In this document: one piece after another, positions 24,175-37,573 of the stretch
Layout: each line of letters opens with the position of its first letter
Position numbering within the stretch: the stretch's first letter is position 1
Origin: Embiotoca jacksoni
Taxonomy: Eukaryota > Chordata > Actinopteri > Embiotocidae
Assembly: GCA_022577435.1 (NCBI GenBank)
Contig: JAKOON010000017.1
Coordinates: 1,049,501 to 1,113,500, forward strand
Reading direction: 5' to 3'
Length of the DNA stretch: 64,000 bases
Program-made: the position numbers and the translations under genes
Notes under the pieces: generated by a model
What the model saw: the letters and a program-made list of their open reading frames with translations, nothing else
What the model was told of the DNA's origin: nothing
Databases searched by the model: none

Positions 24175-27134
24175 AAGCATGCGTAGATGGAACCACACAC
24201 ATGCATGCAGGCTTCATCTTGGCAGTGACATGCATGGTGCACAAACAAAAACTCTCTGTCCTCCCATCGTCATTCCCCTCTAACCTTTGTTCCAGCTTTC
24301 TCAATTTATCGCCAACTGTTTACACCCCTCCTCTCTGATTCTTCTACTCGCACCATTAACATTAACCGAAATCAGCCAACGCGTCTCATATTCTGAGCAT
24401 ATTAGTGGTATCCTGAGCTACATAATTACAAAACAATTTCAGTGATAGGTACAGTGCTCAAACTGCAGGAATGACAGCTGAAGTAAAGTAAAAACGGCTT
24501 CAAGAACTACAAAAAACAATTCACATCAAACGAGGATAAGATTAAAACAAAGTGGGAAACTATGAATAGTAATTATTGGCATCAAGTAGCTGAAATGTTG
24601 AATCTGTCCTTGTGTTGCTGTGTTGCTGCTGCAGCTCTATCCAGCTGGAGATTGTAGGGTTTGAGGTGGTAGGCGCTCCTCATTCACACAGAGGTGAAGT
24701 GTAAACAGAACTCACGATGGAGAACAAGGTGAGCAAAGAGAAGCATCTTTTCTTTGTTTTTACTTCCACAATACTTCCTCACAATGAAATATTGTCAAAA
24801 AGACAACAAAAAAAAAGTACTAATAGTGGAAATTATGTAGTGATTAGGTGTATGCCACCCGATTTGAGCTGATATCCATTTTTCTTTGAGGTCTTGCCAG
24901 AAAAATAGAGTGTACTCACAAAGAACAGTGCAACAACATCTCTAGTCGGGAAAAACACAGAAATTGTTGTGACATAATTGATGAAAATAGAAGACATTAT
25001 CTGATTCTTTAACCACATCCTTAGAGAGTCAGAGAGAGAGAGAGGTGGGTTTCAGTATGCTGTGCCGGATGTGTGACCACTCTTCCAAATGTTGGTTTTT
25101 GCTGTGTTTATTTATCTACCCAACCCACTCAGAGGTGAGCCCTGGGGTGAGCTGTGGGGGCAGACGAGTGTGTGCATTTGGATGCACACATACACAGCTT
25201 TACCCCTTACACACCACATGCACACCACCACCACCCATCAGGCTTCACATTCAGCAACCCCATCTAAAAATATCACCCCAGAAAAAGGTGGAAAAATACC
25301 AGCTTTGTGTGGTGGAGGAATAAAGAGAGAGAGAGGGAGATGAAGGAGCAATAGGCCAAACCTCTCTTTCACCTCTTGATTTTTACCGCACCCTGACTGC
25401 TGAAAGGACGGCTTGTTCTGTCGCGTTTGCAGTTTAAAACACACACAGACAAACTGACACACACACACGGATTCACGGATGTTTATATTCACATATCTGT
25501 CCCGTATATGTCAGGGCAGTTTTGGTTACATTGCCTATAAATTTACTTCATTGCATCTTAATGTGTGACCCTGTAATCTGCTAAACAGTGGCCCCTGTGG
25601 ACACAAGTGGGAATTACAGTCAGTTGCTTCAAAGCTGTAATAATCAATGGCATGTTCAAAATGACACATTTCCCTTAGTACACAAAAAAATAGTGATCTT
25701 AGGACTCTTGTGTAGTACTTGAATTTTGACAGGGTAATGTTGTCTGTAGAATTTGAATGCATCACCCGCCAACATATCTGCCAGCTTTGATTATTTTACC
25801 CAAACTTTAACGTGGTTCCATGCCCTCTGTTTAACACACACAATAAACACACTGATGGCTTCTATCTAACAGCAGTATGGTGGTACTTATTGAAATATAA
25901 AGACGTTAGTACAGTGCAGTGTTCTGCAACAGCCGCAGCTTCCTCAGACGCCTGAATTTGAAAATGATTTACAGTTTATCATTTGTGGTTCCCTCCTTTT
26001 CTGCTATTTCACCAAGATGGCAACCATTGAGTGTGGAAAGTGTCCACCATTTCACACAAATCTTTTGGACCGTTTTGAGTGCATCATCTGGGTACTGGTA
26101 CACACTGCATGTTTCTAAACTGGACAGCCTGAACGCCACTAAGCACTAAAAATAGTGAGTGTTGGTACGTAAGTATGCCAACAGTGGATAAAATGACTAT
26201 TTGTTGTAAGAAGGGTCTCACTCTAAGAATTATTCACTATCCCCGTAATTCCTGTCATCTATGCACAGTATTTTTAGCATCTTTCAGGTCATTGTTTTGA
26301 TTTTATAGCCCACGATTTTACGGCTTTGGTTCACTGCAAATTTCTCTTGGTGTCTCCTTGTCGTTACCTAACACATTATATTTAGCGACTGTAAGCTGCT
26401 TCTTATATTAAACTAAGTCAATAAAACACATCTTTGAATTGCAAAGTTGCATTTTATTGAATTAAACTTTTCATCTGTAAACTTATTTATTCTTTCAAAC
26501 GTTGTATACTTTCTGTTATGTGTTTTTAACGATTCAAAGAGCTTCCAAATTTTTGCTGCATTCATTCATTCACCCAAACCTTCATTCAAGATTTACTCTA
26601 AACACCCTCACAAAGAGAAGCCCACATAATAAAAAAAACTGCCTGATATTTGGCTGCTCTGCCTGGGCCTGTGCTCATGTCCCCACCTCCTCCCTCTCCA
26701 CAGTAAAATAAAGTTCGCCCACTCACAAGTAAAATGGGAAAGACAGGGATGGTATAACTCCATTGCTTGGGAATTTTAAACAGGGGAAAGTTGGCATCGC
26801 TCAACATCTCAGCTCTATTAAATTCAGCCATGAATATTTCCAGACTGTGGAAAAACGACCCTCTTCTCAATACAGCAGAACTAAAGCATTAGACAGAATT
26901 ATAGGTGGATATATCCTGCTTCCATATATTAGAGCAGGTTGAGATTTGAGCTTTTAGTGACAGTGGAGATGATTTTTTATTTCAAAAGATCGCTGGTGGT
27001 TTCTGAGAGGAGAACTCACTTGGTTCACATTATGGAGCAAAACATTGTCTTGAACAGTGAACTTGTTGAACTTTGACCATGATCAGATGCACAAATAGCA
27101 CTTTCCATGACTTATGAGTGGTCAAATACTGGGA

Positions 27135-27207
<73 letters not shown>

Positions 27208-28882
27208 CAAAGACAGAGCCTATTTGAATGGACTTTCCTGCTGTCAGAATGTCTGGTATGCATTAGCCACAGACTCCAGTGGGATAGCTGGATCCACAGC
27301 ATGCGTGTGCATGCGGGTATATGCATGCAAGCAGGCACACACACACACACACACACACGCTCACGCTCACGCTCACAAAAACAAGGAAAGAAGAGAGACA
27401 AGAGGGAGACGTCTCACTGAACTCAAACATTTAAATCCTAAAGTGTAGTTGAGAAGATGGCTCTTTAAATACTCATGCTCAAAGTTTTTGGTGCTGAATC
27501 CTAAAAGATCAAATGTTTTACATATAGTTAAGTCGGTCAGAAATGTAGCTATTAATAGATTTGGAAGCATATGCATGAAAGTAACCACAGCACGTACATA
27601 TTATTTTAGTAAATCTCGGCAACACTGATCTCTATCTCACCCACTCGCTTTTTATTTTCTCCCTTTCTTTGAACTCCTTATAAAACTCTGTTATATTCTG
27701 ATAGCTTTGGCACAAAGAGTAAATAAGTGACTAACAGGGTGAGTCAGGTCTGGATGTGTCTTTACATGTGATGCGTCTCTGTGTGTATTTGTGTATGTGT
27801 GCGCAAATCAATGGTGACAAAATTCAGTGTGGAAAACAGCTGTTGTTAAAAAGTTTCATTTTGAAAATGTTTACCATGGTTGGTTTGAAAAATGTTTTAA
27901 GTTTTCCTTCAGCGCTGTTGACTGATCTCCATTTGAGAGAGCAGAAAACCCCCGGGCCGGTCATCATGACTTCATGTTTGCTTGTATTTTCATGCTCTCC
28001 CAAAATAAAACTGGGTTTACGGTTTTAAAACACTGCAGAATATGATGTCAAAAGTTTTATTTTGAAGGTGGAAGTGGGGTGGAGTGAGGCCGGAGGATGT
28101 GGAAGTGATGGGGTGTTTTTTTTCCACTGTTGGGTTGTTGTTTTTTTAAACACTGCTTGGCAGCTTGAGGCCAGTGTGAACTGTAACCTCTGGTTTGAAC
28201 TTTGCTGACAAAACTATCATTACTTACTGTTTCGATCTGAGTATATCATTAATTATTCTTTCAACAATAAAGAAAACTCAGTTCGATGACAGAAGCTTTG
28301 AGACTGAAATCATAAACAGTAGCCAACTCTGGGTTTTTACTGGCAAATATCTGCTGTATTTCTACAATTTCAACAAAAACTAAAAAGCTCTCTTTGGTTC
28401 CTACTTGACTCTGCCTCTGCCCACCAAATGTTGCTACTCTATTTCCTTGTAAAAAAAAAATCATTGCTCCCTTTTCATCGACATCACAAAAACCACCCAT
28501 ACAGTGGAGGGAGAGCTGGGGAAAGGCGTGCATGCTGGGATCAAAGAGGCCAAACCAGAGAAAAGGGACCACATGGCTCCCACAAAGCAGCACTTATCCA
28601 AAATGTGAATCAGTCGCAGTCTGGACGGCTGGACTGAAGCACCAAACCCAAAAAACACAAACCAAAACTCACAAAAGTCACTTAATAGTATTCATAAACC
28701 GTTGAGTATGATCTCATTGCAGCCTGAAATTTGAATACAGACACAAAAGTCCAGAAAAATGGGAGAACAGAAGAATTTGTCTTCTCCCAGTGGCACACAC
28801 CTGGGTTGACCTGCGATGTGACGGCTCCTAATAGGTGGAGGAGGACGAGCAGGAGGAAGTGAATGTCCCACAGGTGCTTCAT
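14861..28882 (-). CDS. ddr2: DDR2, discoidin domain receptor tyrosine kinase 2, 16 coding exons
   Basis: Coding exons, 5' to 3': 28801-28882, 22303-22405, 21482-21713, 21018-21165, 19688-19790, 18971-19154, 17860-18100, 17673-17732, 16811-16947, 16482-16698, 16160-16392, 15955-16082, 15645-15842, 15330-15564, 15073-15222, 14861-14992. They join to 2583 nt (860 aa; human 855). The protein is a plasma-membrane receptor kinase activated by fibrillar collagen. Order: signal peptide (residues 1-23, Leu-rich), discoidin domain (Cys30-Cys185), discoidin-like domain (about 190-370), short Thr/His-rich stalk, membrane segment (about 399-420), long juxtamembrane region, kinase (about 568-860). Kinase landmarks: GEGQFGE loop, VAVK Lys612, HRDLATRN (Asp716), DFG (734-736), activation-loop Tyr742/746/747. 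All key residues are present. The coding start follows a 5'UTR acceptor at 28914; upstream untranslated exons were not found. Confidence 0.97.
17673..17732 (-). other. ddr2: ddr2 stalk exon made of CA-rich repeats (60 nt)
   Basis: This small coding exon encodes the extracellular stalk just before the membrane-proximal exon (TAMYNTTLAPPHTTHNTQP). Its second half is tandem ACACA/CAACACA units, and the intron after its donor is again CA-rich. The human counterpart is Ser/Pro/Thr-rich and not repetitive, so this exon has probably drifted by microsatellite-like change. Confidence 0.8.
18236..18720. repeat. Degenerate AT-rich minisatellite in a ddr2 intron
   Basis: About 480 bp of imperfect units built from AAAAAGTCGAAATGT, GAGAATAAAGTTGAAAT and ACTATTTTGAG-like words, between the exons at 17860-18100 and 18971-19154. 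Periodicity is irregular (roughly 18-40 bp). The ORFs on both strands (Lys/Ser-rich, or Phe-rich) are artefacts. Confidence 0.85.
22231..22296. repeat. (TG)n microsatellite abutting a ddr2 splice donor
   Basis: Sixty-six bases of TG with one CG interruption. On the ddr2 sense strand it is (CA)n and begins directly after the six donor bases GTAGGT (22302-22297) of the exon at 22303-22405. Confidence 0.97.
23343..23402. repeat. (TG)n microsatellite
   Basis: An uninterrupted TG tract of about 60 bp inside the large ddr2 intron. It reads (CA)n on the sense strand. Confidence 0.97.
24097..24170. repeat. (CA)n microsatellite
   Basis: An uninterrupted CA tract of about 74 bp followed by an A-run, in the large ddr2 intron. 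Confidence 0.97.
27139..27204. repeat. (CA)n microsatellite
   Basis: An uninterrupted CA tract of about 66 bp. A second, shorter compound tract (CA then GCTCAC units) follows at 27338-27379. Confidence 0.97.
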
Positions 28883-29334
28883 CCCAAACACATGCAAAGA
28901 GACAGACTTCCAACCTGAAAGACAAGATAGAAACAGTAGGTTACACAAACGTCCGATAGATGGTTTCATATATTGTTTGAACCCAAGGCTATGTAGCTCA
29001 GGATGTGGCCTGCCCAGTGGGCACATTTTATTTTGTATTTACTCCTCTGTATTCATGGGAACCAAGCATTTGTTCAGATATATAAGTGGAAAATAGGAGT
29101 TAATTGGAAGCATGTTTTTATTTCACTCCATAAAAGACACAATAATTGCCACCTAACAGTGGAATTTCCATTTATTTAGTGCTTTATCACTTCATGAGAG
29201 CAGGCCTGTTAAACTCTAACTGTGGACATGTCTCAGTGTCAACAGGACAGAATAGTCTCAGTTCACATGCAACTGCAGTGAAAGGCTTCACTTTAGGATT
29301 TTAAAAAATGCACAGTGATTGCAGGAAGAAATGA

Positions 29335-29388
29335 TGAATGAATGAATGAATGAATGAATGAATGAATGAATGAATGAATGAATGAATG
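29335..29388. repeat. (GAAT)n tetranucleotide microsatellite
   Basis: About 13 perfect tetranucleotide units upstream of the ddr2 coding start. Confidence 0.95.
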
Positions 29389-30094
29389 TGGACAAATTTG
29401 CAGAGAGGAGAAAGAGACGTTGGGACACTGAGTTTCAGACATGACCTCAGCCGGACAAACGCAGCGCCAACATGTCGCCTCCAACTGACCACTCAGTCCG
29501 GTGGCAGAGGTACGACCAGTTTCAACAACTTTCTGTCCAAATTTCATTCATGGTGTGATTTTTTTTTAGTTGTAGAAGTGCAAAGAATCGATCAACAAGG
29601 GAATGCAAGCATCCTTGTTTGCTTCACATACAAAATTTCTTATTGAAAAAGTAGTTTTTGCACTGCATTAGCAAGAGATTCCACTTAGTTCACTTCCCCT
29701 AAACAGCCTCAAGTCATTTGACCATGATGGAAGCTTCGGCCCCTTTACTGCTGCTCGAAATCTCTGTTATATAATGCAGGTTAGTTTTTTTTTATTATTC
29801 ACACTATTTTAATTACATGTTATAAGTAAAAAAAACAACTTTGTATACCAAATCAGGGAATGGGACATCCATATGTTAGCCAGAGAGGAAAATCTACAGC
29901 AAAAATTATTTTTTTGGGTAGATTTTTCAAGCTGAATATTGTACCCACTATCTAATGATTATGTATTTGCACCGTAGTGCAGGCGCCCGGATTTGTGCTA
30001 CAGATTTTCAAGAAATCATCAAAGCAGGGTTATATCAACCCAGAGATACATGACACAAAACAAACCTACCAGAGCACTGTGGGAATTTTCACGT

Positions 30095-30146
30095 CTGTGT
30101 GTGTGTGTGTGTGTTTGTGTGTTTTGTGTGTGTGTGTGTTTGTGTG

Positions 30147-30212
<66 letters not shown>
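30095..30212. repeat. (TG)n compound microsatellite
   Basis: About 118 bp of TG with TTTG interruptions in the first half (30110-30150) and a pure tract after that. Confidence 0.96.
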
Positions 30213-30213
<1 letters not shown>

Positions 30214-33200
30214 AGACATTTCCTGCTCCTTATTACTGGCCAAAAAAAACATTTTCTTGACATTTCCCTATTGAAATAACCAAGGATTCAGCAGCATGCA
30301 GTGCTGCAGTCTGGTCAGTGGAACACAACTGAACCACAGTGCAGGCCTCTGTTCATTTCCTCCTCAATCTGCTGTCAGTTATTGTACAGTACAGTTTTGC
30401 ACCGAGACACACGTATAACACCATTTATGATTCTTTCTTATTGCTCGCATGCGAATCTCCTCGAGCAGTAACGTTAATTACATTAATGCTCCAGCTGACC
30501 TCTGTCCAAACTAACCTCTGACTTAAATGCAGAACAGGCTCTGTCTGCAGACCTGTTGATGTTGAGCTGTTTCCCGAATTAACTTTGTTTTCAACCAGCC
30601 GGCATGATTTATAATAACACCTGATATTAAAGAACTGTGTTCTCACTTCTCCAAATGACACTTGCTATTGAATTACTGGACTGAACATGTGCATTTGGAA
30701 ATATCAGATGTTTGTTGTGTTTTTTCTCAAACAGAAGTGCTGTGGATGAAAATAATCTCTTGAAATAAGAGCCAAATGCTCAAGTGTACCTTAAAAAGCG
30801 GTCCTAAAACTGACCCTAGACTAATCTTGTGCAATCATCGTTGATTGTCCACCCGCTGCATTTTGTGACACTAATTACAGTCTGACTTGCCTCTATCATT
30901 ATGTCTTCACACATAATCTCGTTGGTTTTCTTACTGCCATTTCCTGCAGCTTCATGTTACAACCATTTCCCACTGACACGCCTTTACTATGCTTAATTCC
31001 TCTTGGCTTTTCATAGCTAATGAAACACAAACACCTGATGGCTTGTGAGCATTTGGAAGTCAAAAATGTGTTTACTATGTGGTGGAGAACACTTATGTAA
31101 AGACTGCTTGTATTGTATAGGGAGGGAGAACTGACCTTTGGTTCTACATTTGGAGACTCTCAAAGGACCATACTGGTGTGTTTGCATGCTTTAGCCCATT
31201 TACTGCAAATAACATACATGTTCCATTACTGCTCACCATTTCTGATCACTTTTAAACTATTAGTAGGTCCTGGACTGATACAATTTAGCATACATATAGA
31301 TGTTTAATCAACAGATCAAAATACATGCTTCTCTCACATCTTCAATCATGTCAAGAAGCAGTATCTATAAAACTAATGATCAAACTCCTGTCAGCTTTAC
31401 TTCTACTTTGAGAGCAACAATAACAAATCATTTTAAAATCACAGCTTCACCTTATGGAGAGGTAGTGGGGATTAGCTTTGAGCTACGCTTGAAAAAGCGC
31501 AGTCTAGAGGAATAGAGGGTGAGACACATTTAACAACAGACGCCTGGACAACAATGCAAGTTTTAGATGTCCTAAATGGCCACCACACCAGGAAACACCA
31601 CCTAATTTAGATAACAACGTGGCCTGTCCTCCGGTAAGTGCAGGTAAGTTGTCTGTCATCCACTGACTGCATTGCATGAAAGTCTGATGAAGCCACTGCA
31701 GGGACTTTTAAGGACTTTAAAAGATGGATGTTTTTTTGTTTTTTTTGCAACATCACTGCCACAACACAGTCCAAATCATTCACTCTTATATCACAGCCAA
31801 CCAGTATTTAAACTCTCCACACATTACTTTATGATATAACTGCAAATGTTTAGATAATGAAAAACATAGTTATGAAAAGCCAACTTTGTGTAGCTTTCAA
31901 AATGTAGTAAACGGCTCGGACATCTGAGTTTAAAAAGTCAGCTGGTCTGCATCAGCTTTGAGAAACTATGTTATTGGAAAATTAAATCCTGAAGAAACCA
32001 CCATTGATCTTGAGAAAATAATCTGAAACTTCATAGGTCTTCTAAAAACACTTATAAACTGTGTCTGTACTTAGTTTTTTCCACAAAATTACAGCTGCAA
32101 ATATGAGATCCAAGCTATTGTTGATGTTCATATGATGTGAGTTCAGTTGAGTGTACAGATATTTTCAACACAGGAATTTCAATGGCTGGCTTTAAATGAG
32201 GAAATGGATTTCCTGTGTGTCACTCGTAATACTGTTGCATCCTTTGGTTCCAGCTGTGTTCTCAATACCTGTATGAAGAGAACAGCTGTTCTTCCATATC
32301 TGGGCTCCGCCATAGTAACATTGGATCAGTCAACAGTGCCACAGCTATACAGGCACAGGTTCACAGCCATGGAAAGTTCTCTATGCTCTCCTATTACAGG
32401 AACACAGCAGGAAAAATGTATTCATGTCCTATCTCGGTTTCCTGTTCCAGGATATTTTTTCACTTTCACCGATATGTTTCAAACTTTTAAGGGAGAAACT
32501 CCTGAAAAACATTGTCAAATCAGATGATGGATTAAATTATAACATCACTTTGTATACAAAAGATAATTAGCTGTAAACTATGCTTTATTCTGACATGAAA
32601 ACCAAGCATTAATGGTGAAAGAAAGATTTGGGGAATAGAGGCACCAGCTGCACAAACCCTCCAGTGGTGAATTTATTCTCATAGCTCCTGAGAGACAGAC
32701 CAGAAAAAATATAGAAGATTTAGGTCACATAGACAGAGATACACAGTAGGTTTGACCTCTTGTAATTCAGCTTAGTGGCGCATCCATTGAATAAGTAATT
32801 CTGCAAAGGTTTTAGAAATTCTCTAACCGAGGTGAAATAATGGAAATCCTGTCTCCTTCCAGGCACAGTATGTCTGCCATGTTTACTGCTAATTAAACAG
32901 TCTTTCAGCAGCGACCAGCAGACCCCAGCACACAGAGTTTAGTTTGGATGTCACTGGTCTGAGGTAAAGTCTGCGCTCTACTGTAACCATGGCGCCCAGG
33001 TAAACTGGCTCCACCATTGAGGAGCACTTAGCTCACACTTTGCAAAATGACAAACCAATACATGGATGCCAATAAAGTCAGGAACACTGAGAGTGAGGAG
33101 GTGTAGATGGAAGCAGCAGAGAGGTGTCAGGATAACGGAGGAGTAAAGATGACCTACGGGCCTTTAGGTAGAGGTTTTCCAAACCAGAAAAGCAACATTA

Positions 33201-34339
33201 AATTTTTCTTTAAAGTAATTTTCACTACAGTATTGACAAGACAAATTTAGGGTAAAGAAAGTGAGTTTTATGCTGGTTTTAATCTTGTGGTTTAAGAATG
33301 AAGTCTAGAGGCCTCACTTTGGGATAACAGGTTGCAGTGAGACTAACATTGTATTACTGATTGTTGTGGCCTAACTGGACCTAAATAGTGACAGAACATA
33401 GCATTGTCATGTTGAGCTTATCATGTTGATGAGGGCATTTTGTGTGGCTGTAGGGTCAAGTTTAAAATTCAACTTGTCGTGAAAAAAAATCTAATGTGGC
33501 TCTGATCTCCTATCTTTCTAAGCAGCAAACCTTCATGGAAGTCTGTATCAGCACACAGCCCACATTTATGAAAATAATCCTCCGACACTTTTAAAAGCTT
33601 TCAGAACAGGAACGAAAAATAAACTCGGGCAGAAAGTGCATAAAGTAATTTAAAAAAACGGCCTTTTAAAGTAGAGTAGCATGTATGGCACATTTCGATG
33701 TGTCCCGAGGAACATTTCTCATCAAACATAAATCTAAGTGTGCGATGAGAGGGCACAGGAAAGAATAAGAGGGGAGAAAGAAAAGGACATGACTTCACCA
33801 GTTTGTAAATGCAGAGAATGACAAGAGACATAACAAAGTGCTGCTTGAGTTTCAGGTCCCACCTTCTCTGAGTTATAAGTTAAAAAAATGTCCAGGCAAT
33901 AACTCAAAGGAAAATTGGCCTCATATACTGTATTTCTAGTCCAAAAGTCTCCTCTGTCCCTCAGTGAATTATGTTTGACCATCAGTGGGTTGAGAAGGCC
34001 CCCAAGCACAGCCCTCTTTATGATTTTATATGCACCCAAACACAATATCAGTTTATTATCTAACATTACAGAGACAGTGTGTTTTCTTTAGGAAACATCA
34101 GTGAAAACTGAGATCACAGTGCAGTCACCCATCATGGTTTCTTGTCATTTTTGAAACATTATAAAATCATAAAATGAGCTTGTGTTTCACTGCTTTCAAA
34201 AGGACCCTAAATTTGTTTTTGTTTTGTCTTTTTTCTTTCACTAATTCCACATTATTCAAGTGTTACATTTACATAGACATTCCCTGTGCAGGAAACTGTG
34301 ACCACAAGGGGCCGGTCAGTTGAGACTGAGGCTCCCATA

Positions 34340-34745
34340 TTCAGACGGCGCAGAGCAAAAAGTCCATCTCCCAGTAAGCAATCCCTTTGTGGTGAAAGGA
34401 ATAGTTTGACATCGTGGGAACTGTTATCTCGCCCTCCTGTCAAGACCAAGATGAGAAGATTTATGCCCCACTCTCATACTTGTGTTTTAAATCTGAAGCT
34501 ACAGCCAACAGCTGGTTGGCTTATCTTAGCATAAAGACTGGAAGCAGAGGGGAAAGAGCTAGCTTCGCTCCGTCAAGTAGTAAAAACAATATCCCCCTAG
34601 CTCTAATTTAAGGTGTAAAAACACAGCAGCATATGTTTTGTTTTTTGTTTTACACTTCTGATTTTGTAGATTAAACAGATCATATATCTAATTCCCTATG
34701 TTTTGAGTCTTCATGCTATGCTAAGCTAAGCAGATGCTATCAGTA
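34340..34745 (+). repeat. Dispersed teleost repeat, degenerate copy
   Basis: Contains the words ATAGTTTGACATCGTGGGAA, GATGAGAAGATTTATGCC, GAAGCTACAGCCAACAGCTG, TTAGCATAAAGACTGGAAGC and, at the end, GCTAAGCTAAGCAG. I recognise this word series from a very common spiny-rayed-fish interspersed repeat. Exact family name and ends were not determined. Confidence 0.6.
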
Positions 34746-34776
34746 ACTTCATACTGCAGATAATAGAGGGAAGGGA

Positions 34777-34787
34777 GTGTGTGTGCA

Positions 34788-34848
<61 letters not shown>
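34777..34848. repeat. (TG)n microsatellite
   Basis: TG tract of about 70 bp with one GCATT interruption near its start. Confidence 0.96.
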
Positions 34849-34850
<2 letters not shown>

Positions 34851-35273
34851 TGCATCAATAAGGGATTCTTACTTTTCTGTATCTGAAAATCTTTCCATAA
34901 TTAACAGTATGTTACAGACATTTACACAAACTTTCTCACCAGGGATCAAATATGAAAACAAAACCATATGTGGTGGTTATTGAATGTGGTGGTATATGAC
35001 TGTATCTACTGTACCAGTGGGAGTTATGGCATGTGAATTGACATTCATCACAATATCTAACATGTCAGCTTTCCATTTAGAATAACATCTGTGTCCAGAT
35101 ATATTCATAGATATATTGAGACTAAGGCACCCATTCAGACGGGACATACATAAAGTATGACAGAAAGAACAACCTCTGATCACTTTGACTGCACCTTTGT
35201 TCAAAAACACAGTTTATCATAGACACCAAGGGCTGATAGGCGGCGAGCAGAGTTTATTGTATCAACTCGGAGC

Positions 35274-35288
35274 GGAACGTTCCTGAAT
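35274..35288. promoter_or_regulatory. Perfect three-unit heat-shock-element-like site
   Basis: The 15 bases fit nGAAnnTTCnnGAAn exactly, and another GAA follows. A G-rich block (35320-35347) lies beside it. Function is not shown; it may belong to a distal ddr2 promoter or be chance. Confidence 0.35.
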
Positions 35289-36779
35289 GGAACGACTATT
35301 TACTTGAGTTTCTGTTTCTGGGGGGAGAGTGGAGGGAGGGAGGGGGTCTGTGTACCATAAATATCAGATCCCTCTTGGCTAGTTCAGGAAGTGGTGAAGG
35401 ACAGATACTCCCCTCAGCAACCCACTGACAGAAACACACTCACACCGTACTGATATTTTTGAATCAGAAAGACAACTTAAATACGTTGAAGATGCACTGA
35501 GTTTCCAAATTCACAGGAATAACTGACCATTTCAGCCAGCATATGAGGACTTCACACACGGACCCCCACCTTTACTAATCTCATATCCCTTAAAACTCAG
35601 TAGGATCTCATCACCAAGTCTTCCTGCAGAACACACAATGCTAAAAAAACAGCGATTTTATTTTGTTTTCCCAGGCTTTCTTGCTTGTGTAAATAATTTG
35701 ATTTTCATGGGCGTGTTGGGTTTAGCGCACAGAGCAACGTTGGTGCACCACCAGATCCTGCAGCATGGGAAAGCCTGTAAAAGTCAACACACAGGTTTAC
35801 TTGGCTCAGCTCCCTGCCTCTGTCTCTCTCACATACACAAACAGTGTCAACAGTTGGGGTTTTACATGAGCCCTTGCAGGAGAGGAAGCAAGCAGTGGAG
35901 GCTCGCAGGGTTGAGACAGACTTAAAAACTTCATCATCAAGCCATCAAAAACTGTCCCGGGTCTGGTGATATCAGGCTCCGGACAGAAGAGGAGGACAAA
36001 GGAGAAAATGTCTGCCAGCTACTTATAAATGACATCTTCTCTCATTATAATTCAAACACCGAAAAACAACCCATCATTTCTGTCAAACATTTTGAATTCA
36101 TGTTGATTCAAATGTAAGATATAGCTACTTTCACAAAGTACAACAGCAATGTGACAGATTCATCTCCAAAATTAACACGTTATGAATATTTTATAAAAAT
36201 ATTTGATATTGGATTCTTGCTTTTTCATCGACCCACAATTTACTGGTGGCAACAATTGTGTTGGCAGCTGTAATTTAACAGTGGTATGATAGATGACTGC
36301 CACATATGACCATAGATGATAATTTGCATTTAGCTAAATCTCATTACCTCAAACCAGAAATCCTGACAGTTTTTGATCATAACATTCAGACTTTCAGTTT
36401 AAATTAAAATGGGAAATTTCTTGACATTAAAGTATAATCAGATCTTTAACTATGGATTCATGGGTGGTAACACCTAATCTGCTCAGAAGGCAAAATATCA
36501 TGCCACATGTTCTGCAGGTTTTGCTTAATTTACGTCCATCTACTATAACAATGATAAAGTATGATTCATTTTATCTTGTGAAAGATTATTCGCTATATTG
36601 TAAGGAACCTTAAAGGAGTATTTAAAATAATGGTCATGTTTGTTTGTCTAGATTGGTATCTATTGAATTGACAGATTTTTCCCTCTTTTTGTTTTGTATG
36701 TATGTGTTCATGCTGGTGCAGCAGTGTAGATTAAAACCTGTTCAAATATTATAGTTTCGGTTGAGGCAAATGGCTGCCC

Positions 36780-37103
36780 ACCTCTGAGCCTGGTTCTGAC
36801 TGAGGTTTCTCTTCTTGTTAAAAGGAAATATTTTCCTCCCAGTTGTTACTCACATGGGAATTGTTGAATGGTTTGGTTCCTCTCTATAATGTTGTAAGGA
36901 CTTATCTAAATGAAGTGCCCTGAAATAATTTGTGTTGTGATTTGGCGCTGTATAAATAAAATAAAACTGAGTTGAATTGAATTGAATTGAATTGAATTGA
37001 ATTGAATTGAATTGAATTGAATTGAATTGAATTGAATTGAATTGAATTGAATTGAATTGAATTAAATTTAATTAAATTGAAATTAATTGAATTGAATTGA
37101 ATT
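36780..37103 (+). mobile_element. 3' end of a non-LTR retroposon with (TTGAA)n tail
   Basis: The body (GAGCCTGGTTCTGACTGAGG ... TGTGATTTGGCGCTGTATAA) is a word series I know as a common teleost retroposon 3' end. It is followed by about 90 bp of perfect TTGAA units (36972-37062) and then degenerate units. No coding part remains. The 281-codon ORF on the minus strand over this area is built from this and neighbouring microsatellites. Confidence 0.65.
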
Positions 37104-37480
37104 ACGTGTCTGCTTTGTTGTCTCAAAATGAAAAAAAATAAGATGGAACAAAAAGGAATCATGCTCAGACGTTTAAAGCACACTGCATATATGAGGGTGT
37201 GTATGTGTGTGTGCTTATGTGCGCTGTTGGTGTCGAGCCTGATTACTATGCAGTGTGCCCGTATGCTATGCGCCATGACCATGCACATGTGTTTTCTATT
37301 ATATCCTCCCGTTTCCCCCTTAGGGCGGTAATATAGCATCACTGATATTTTATTTTTATGGGAAAGCATGAAATCCGAATCACATTTCCCAATCAGACCC
37401 AGGTGGAGCCGTGTAAACACACAGCAGTAAAACCAGTAGATGAGGAGCACGGGCGTGCATGGATGAGGGCCTACACGCCT

Positions 37481-37493
37481 ACACACACACACA

Positions 37494-37567
<74 letters not shown>
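37481..37567. repeat. (CA)n microsatellite
   Basis: About 87 bp of AC/CA with one AT interruption, running into a short TA stretch. Confidence 0.96.

Positions 37568-37573
<6 letters not shown>

Larger units (their letters stand above)
22406..28800 (-). other. ddr2: Large ddr2 intron (between signal-peptide exon and discoidin exon)
   Basis: A 6.4-kb intron without other recognisable genes. It holds microsatellites at 23343-23402 (TG), 24097-24170 (CA), 27139-27204 (CA) and 27338-27379 (CA and GCTCAC units). The rest is AT-rich sequence in which I see no structure. Confidence 0.75.

Noticed and set aside
24716..24740. ATGGAGAACAAG followed by GTGAGC, resembling a tiny coding first exon on the plus strand
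   Set aside because: No upstream promoter signs and no phase-compatible second exon that I could recognise inside the ddr2 intron.
29335..29388. Regular short repeats as a possible CRISPR-like array
   Set aside because: Contiguous tetranucleotide microsatellite with no spacers, in a vertebrate genome.
30019..30274. Overlapping ORFs rich in Cys-Val or His-Thr (also at 22208-22443, 23346-23651, 24062-24338, 27030-27448, 47756-48090)
   Set aside because: All are translations of CA/TG microsatellites, which have no stops in most frames.
32147..32527. 126-codon plus-strand ORF in the ddr2-uap1 gap
   Set aside because: No recognisable motif, no supporting signals, ordinary AT-rich composition; likely chance.
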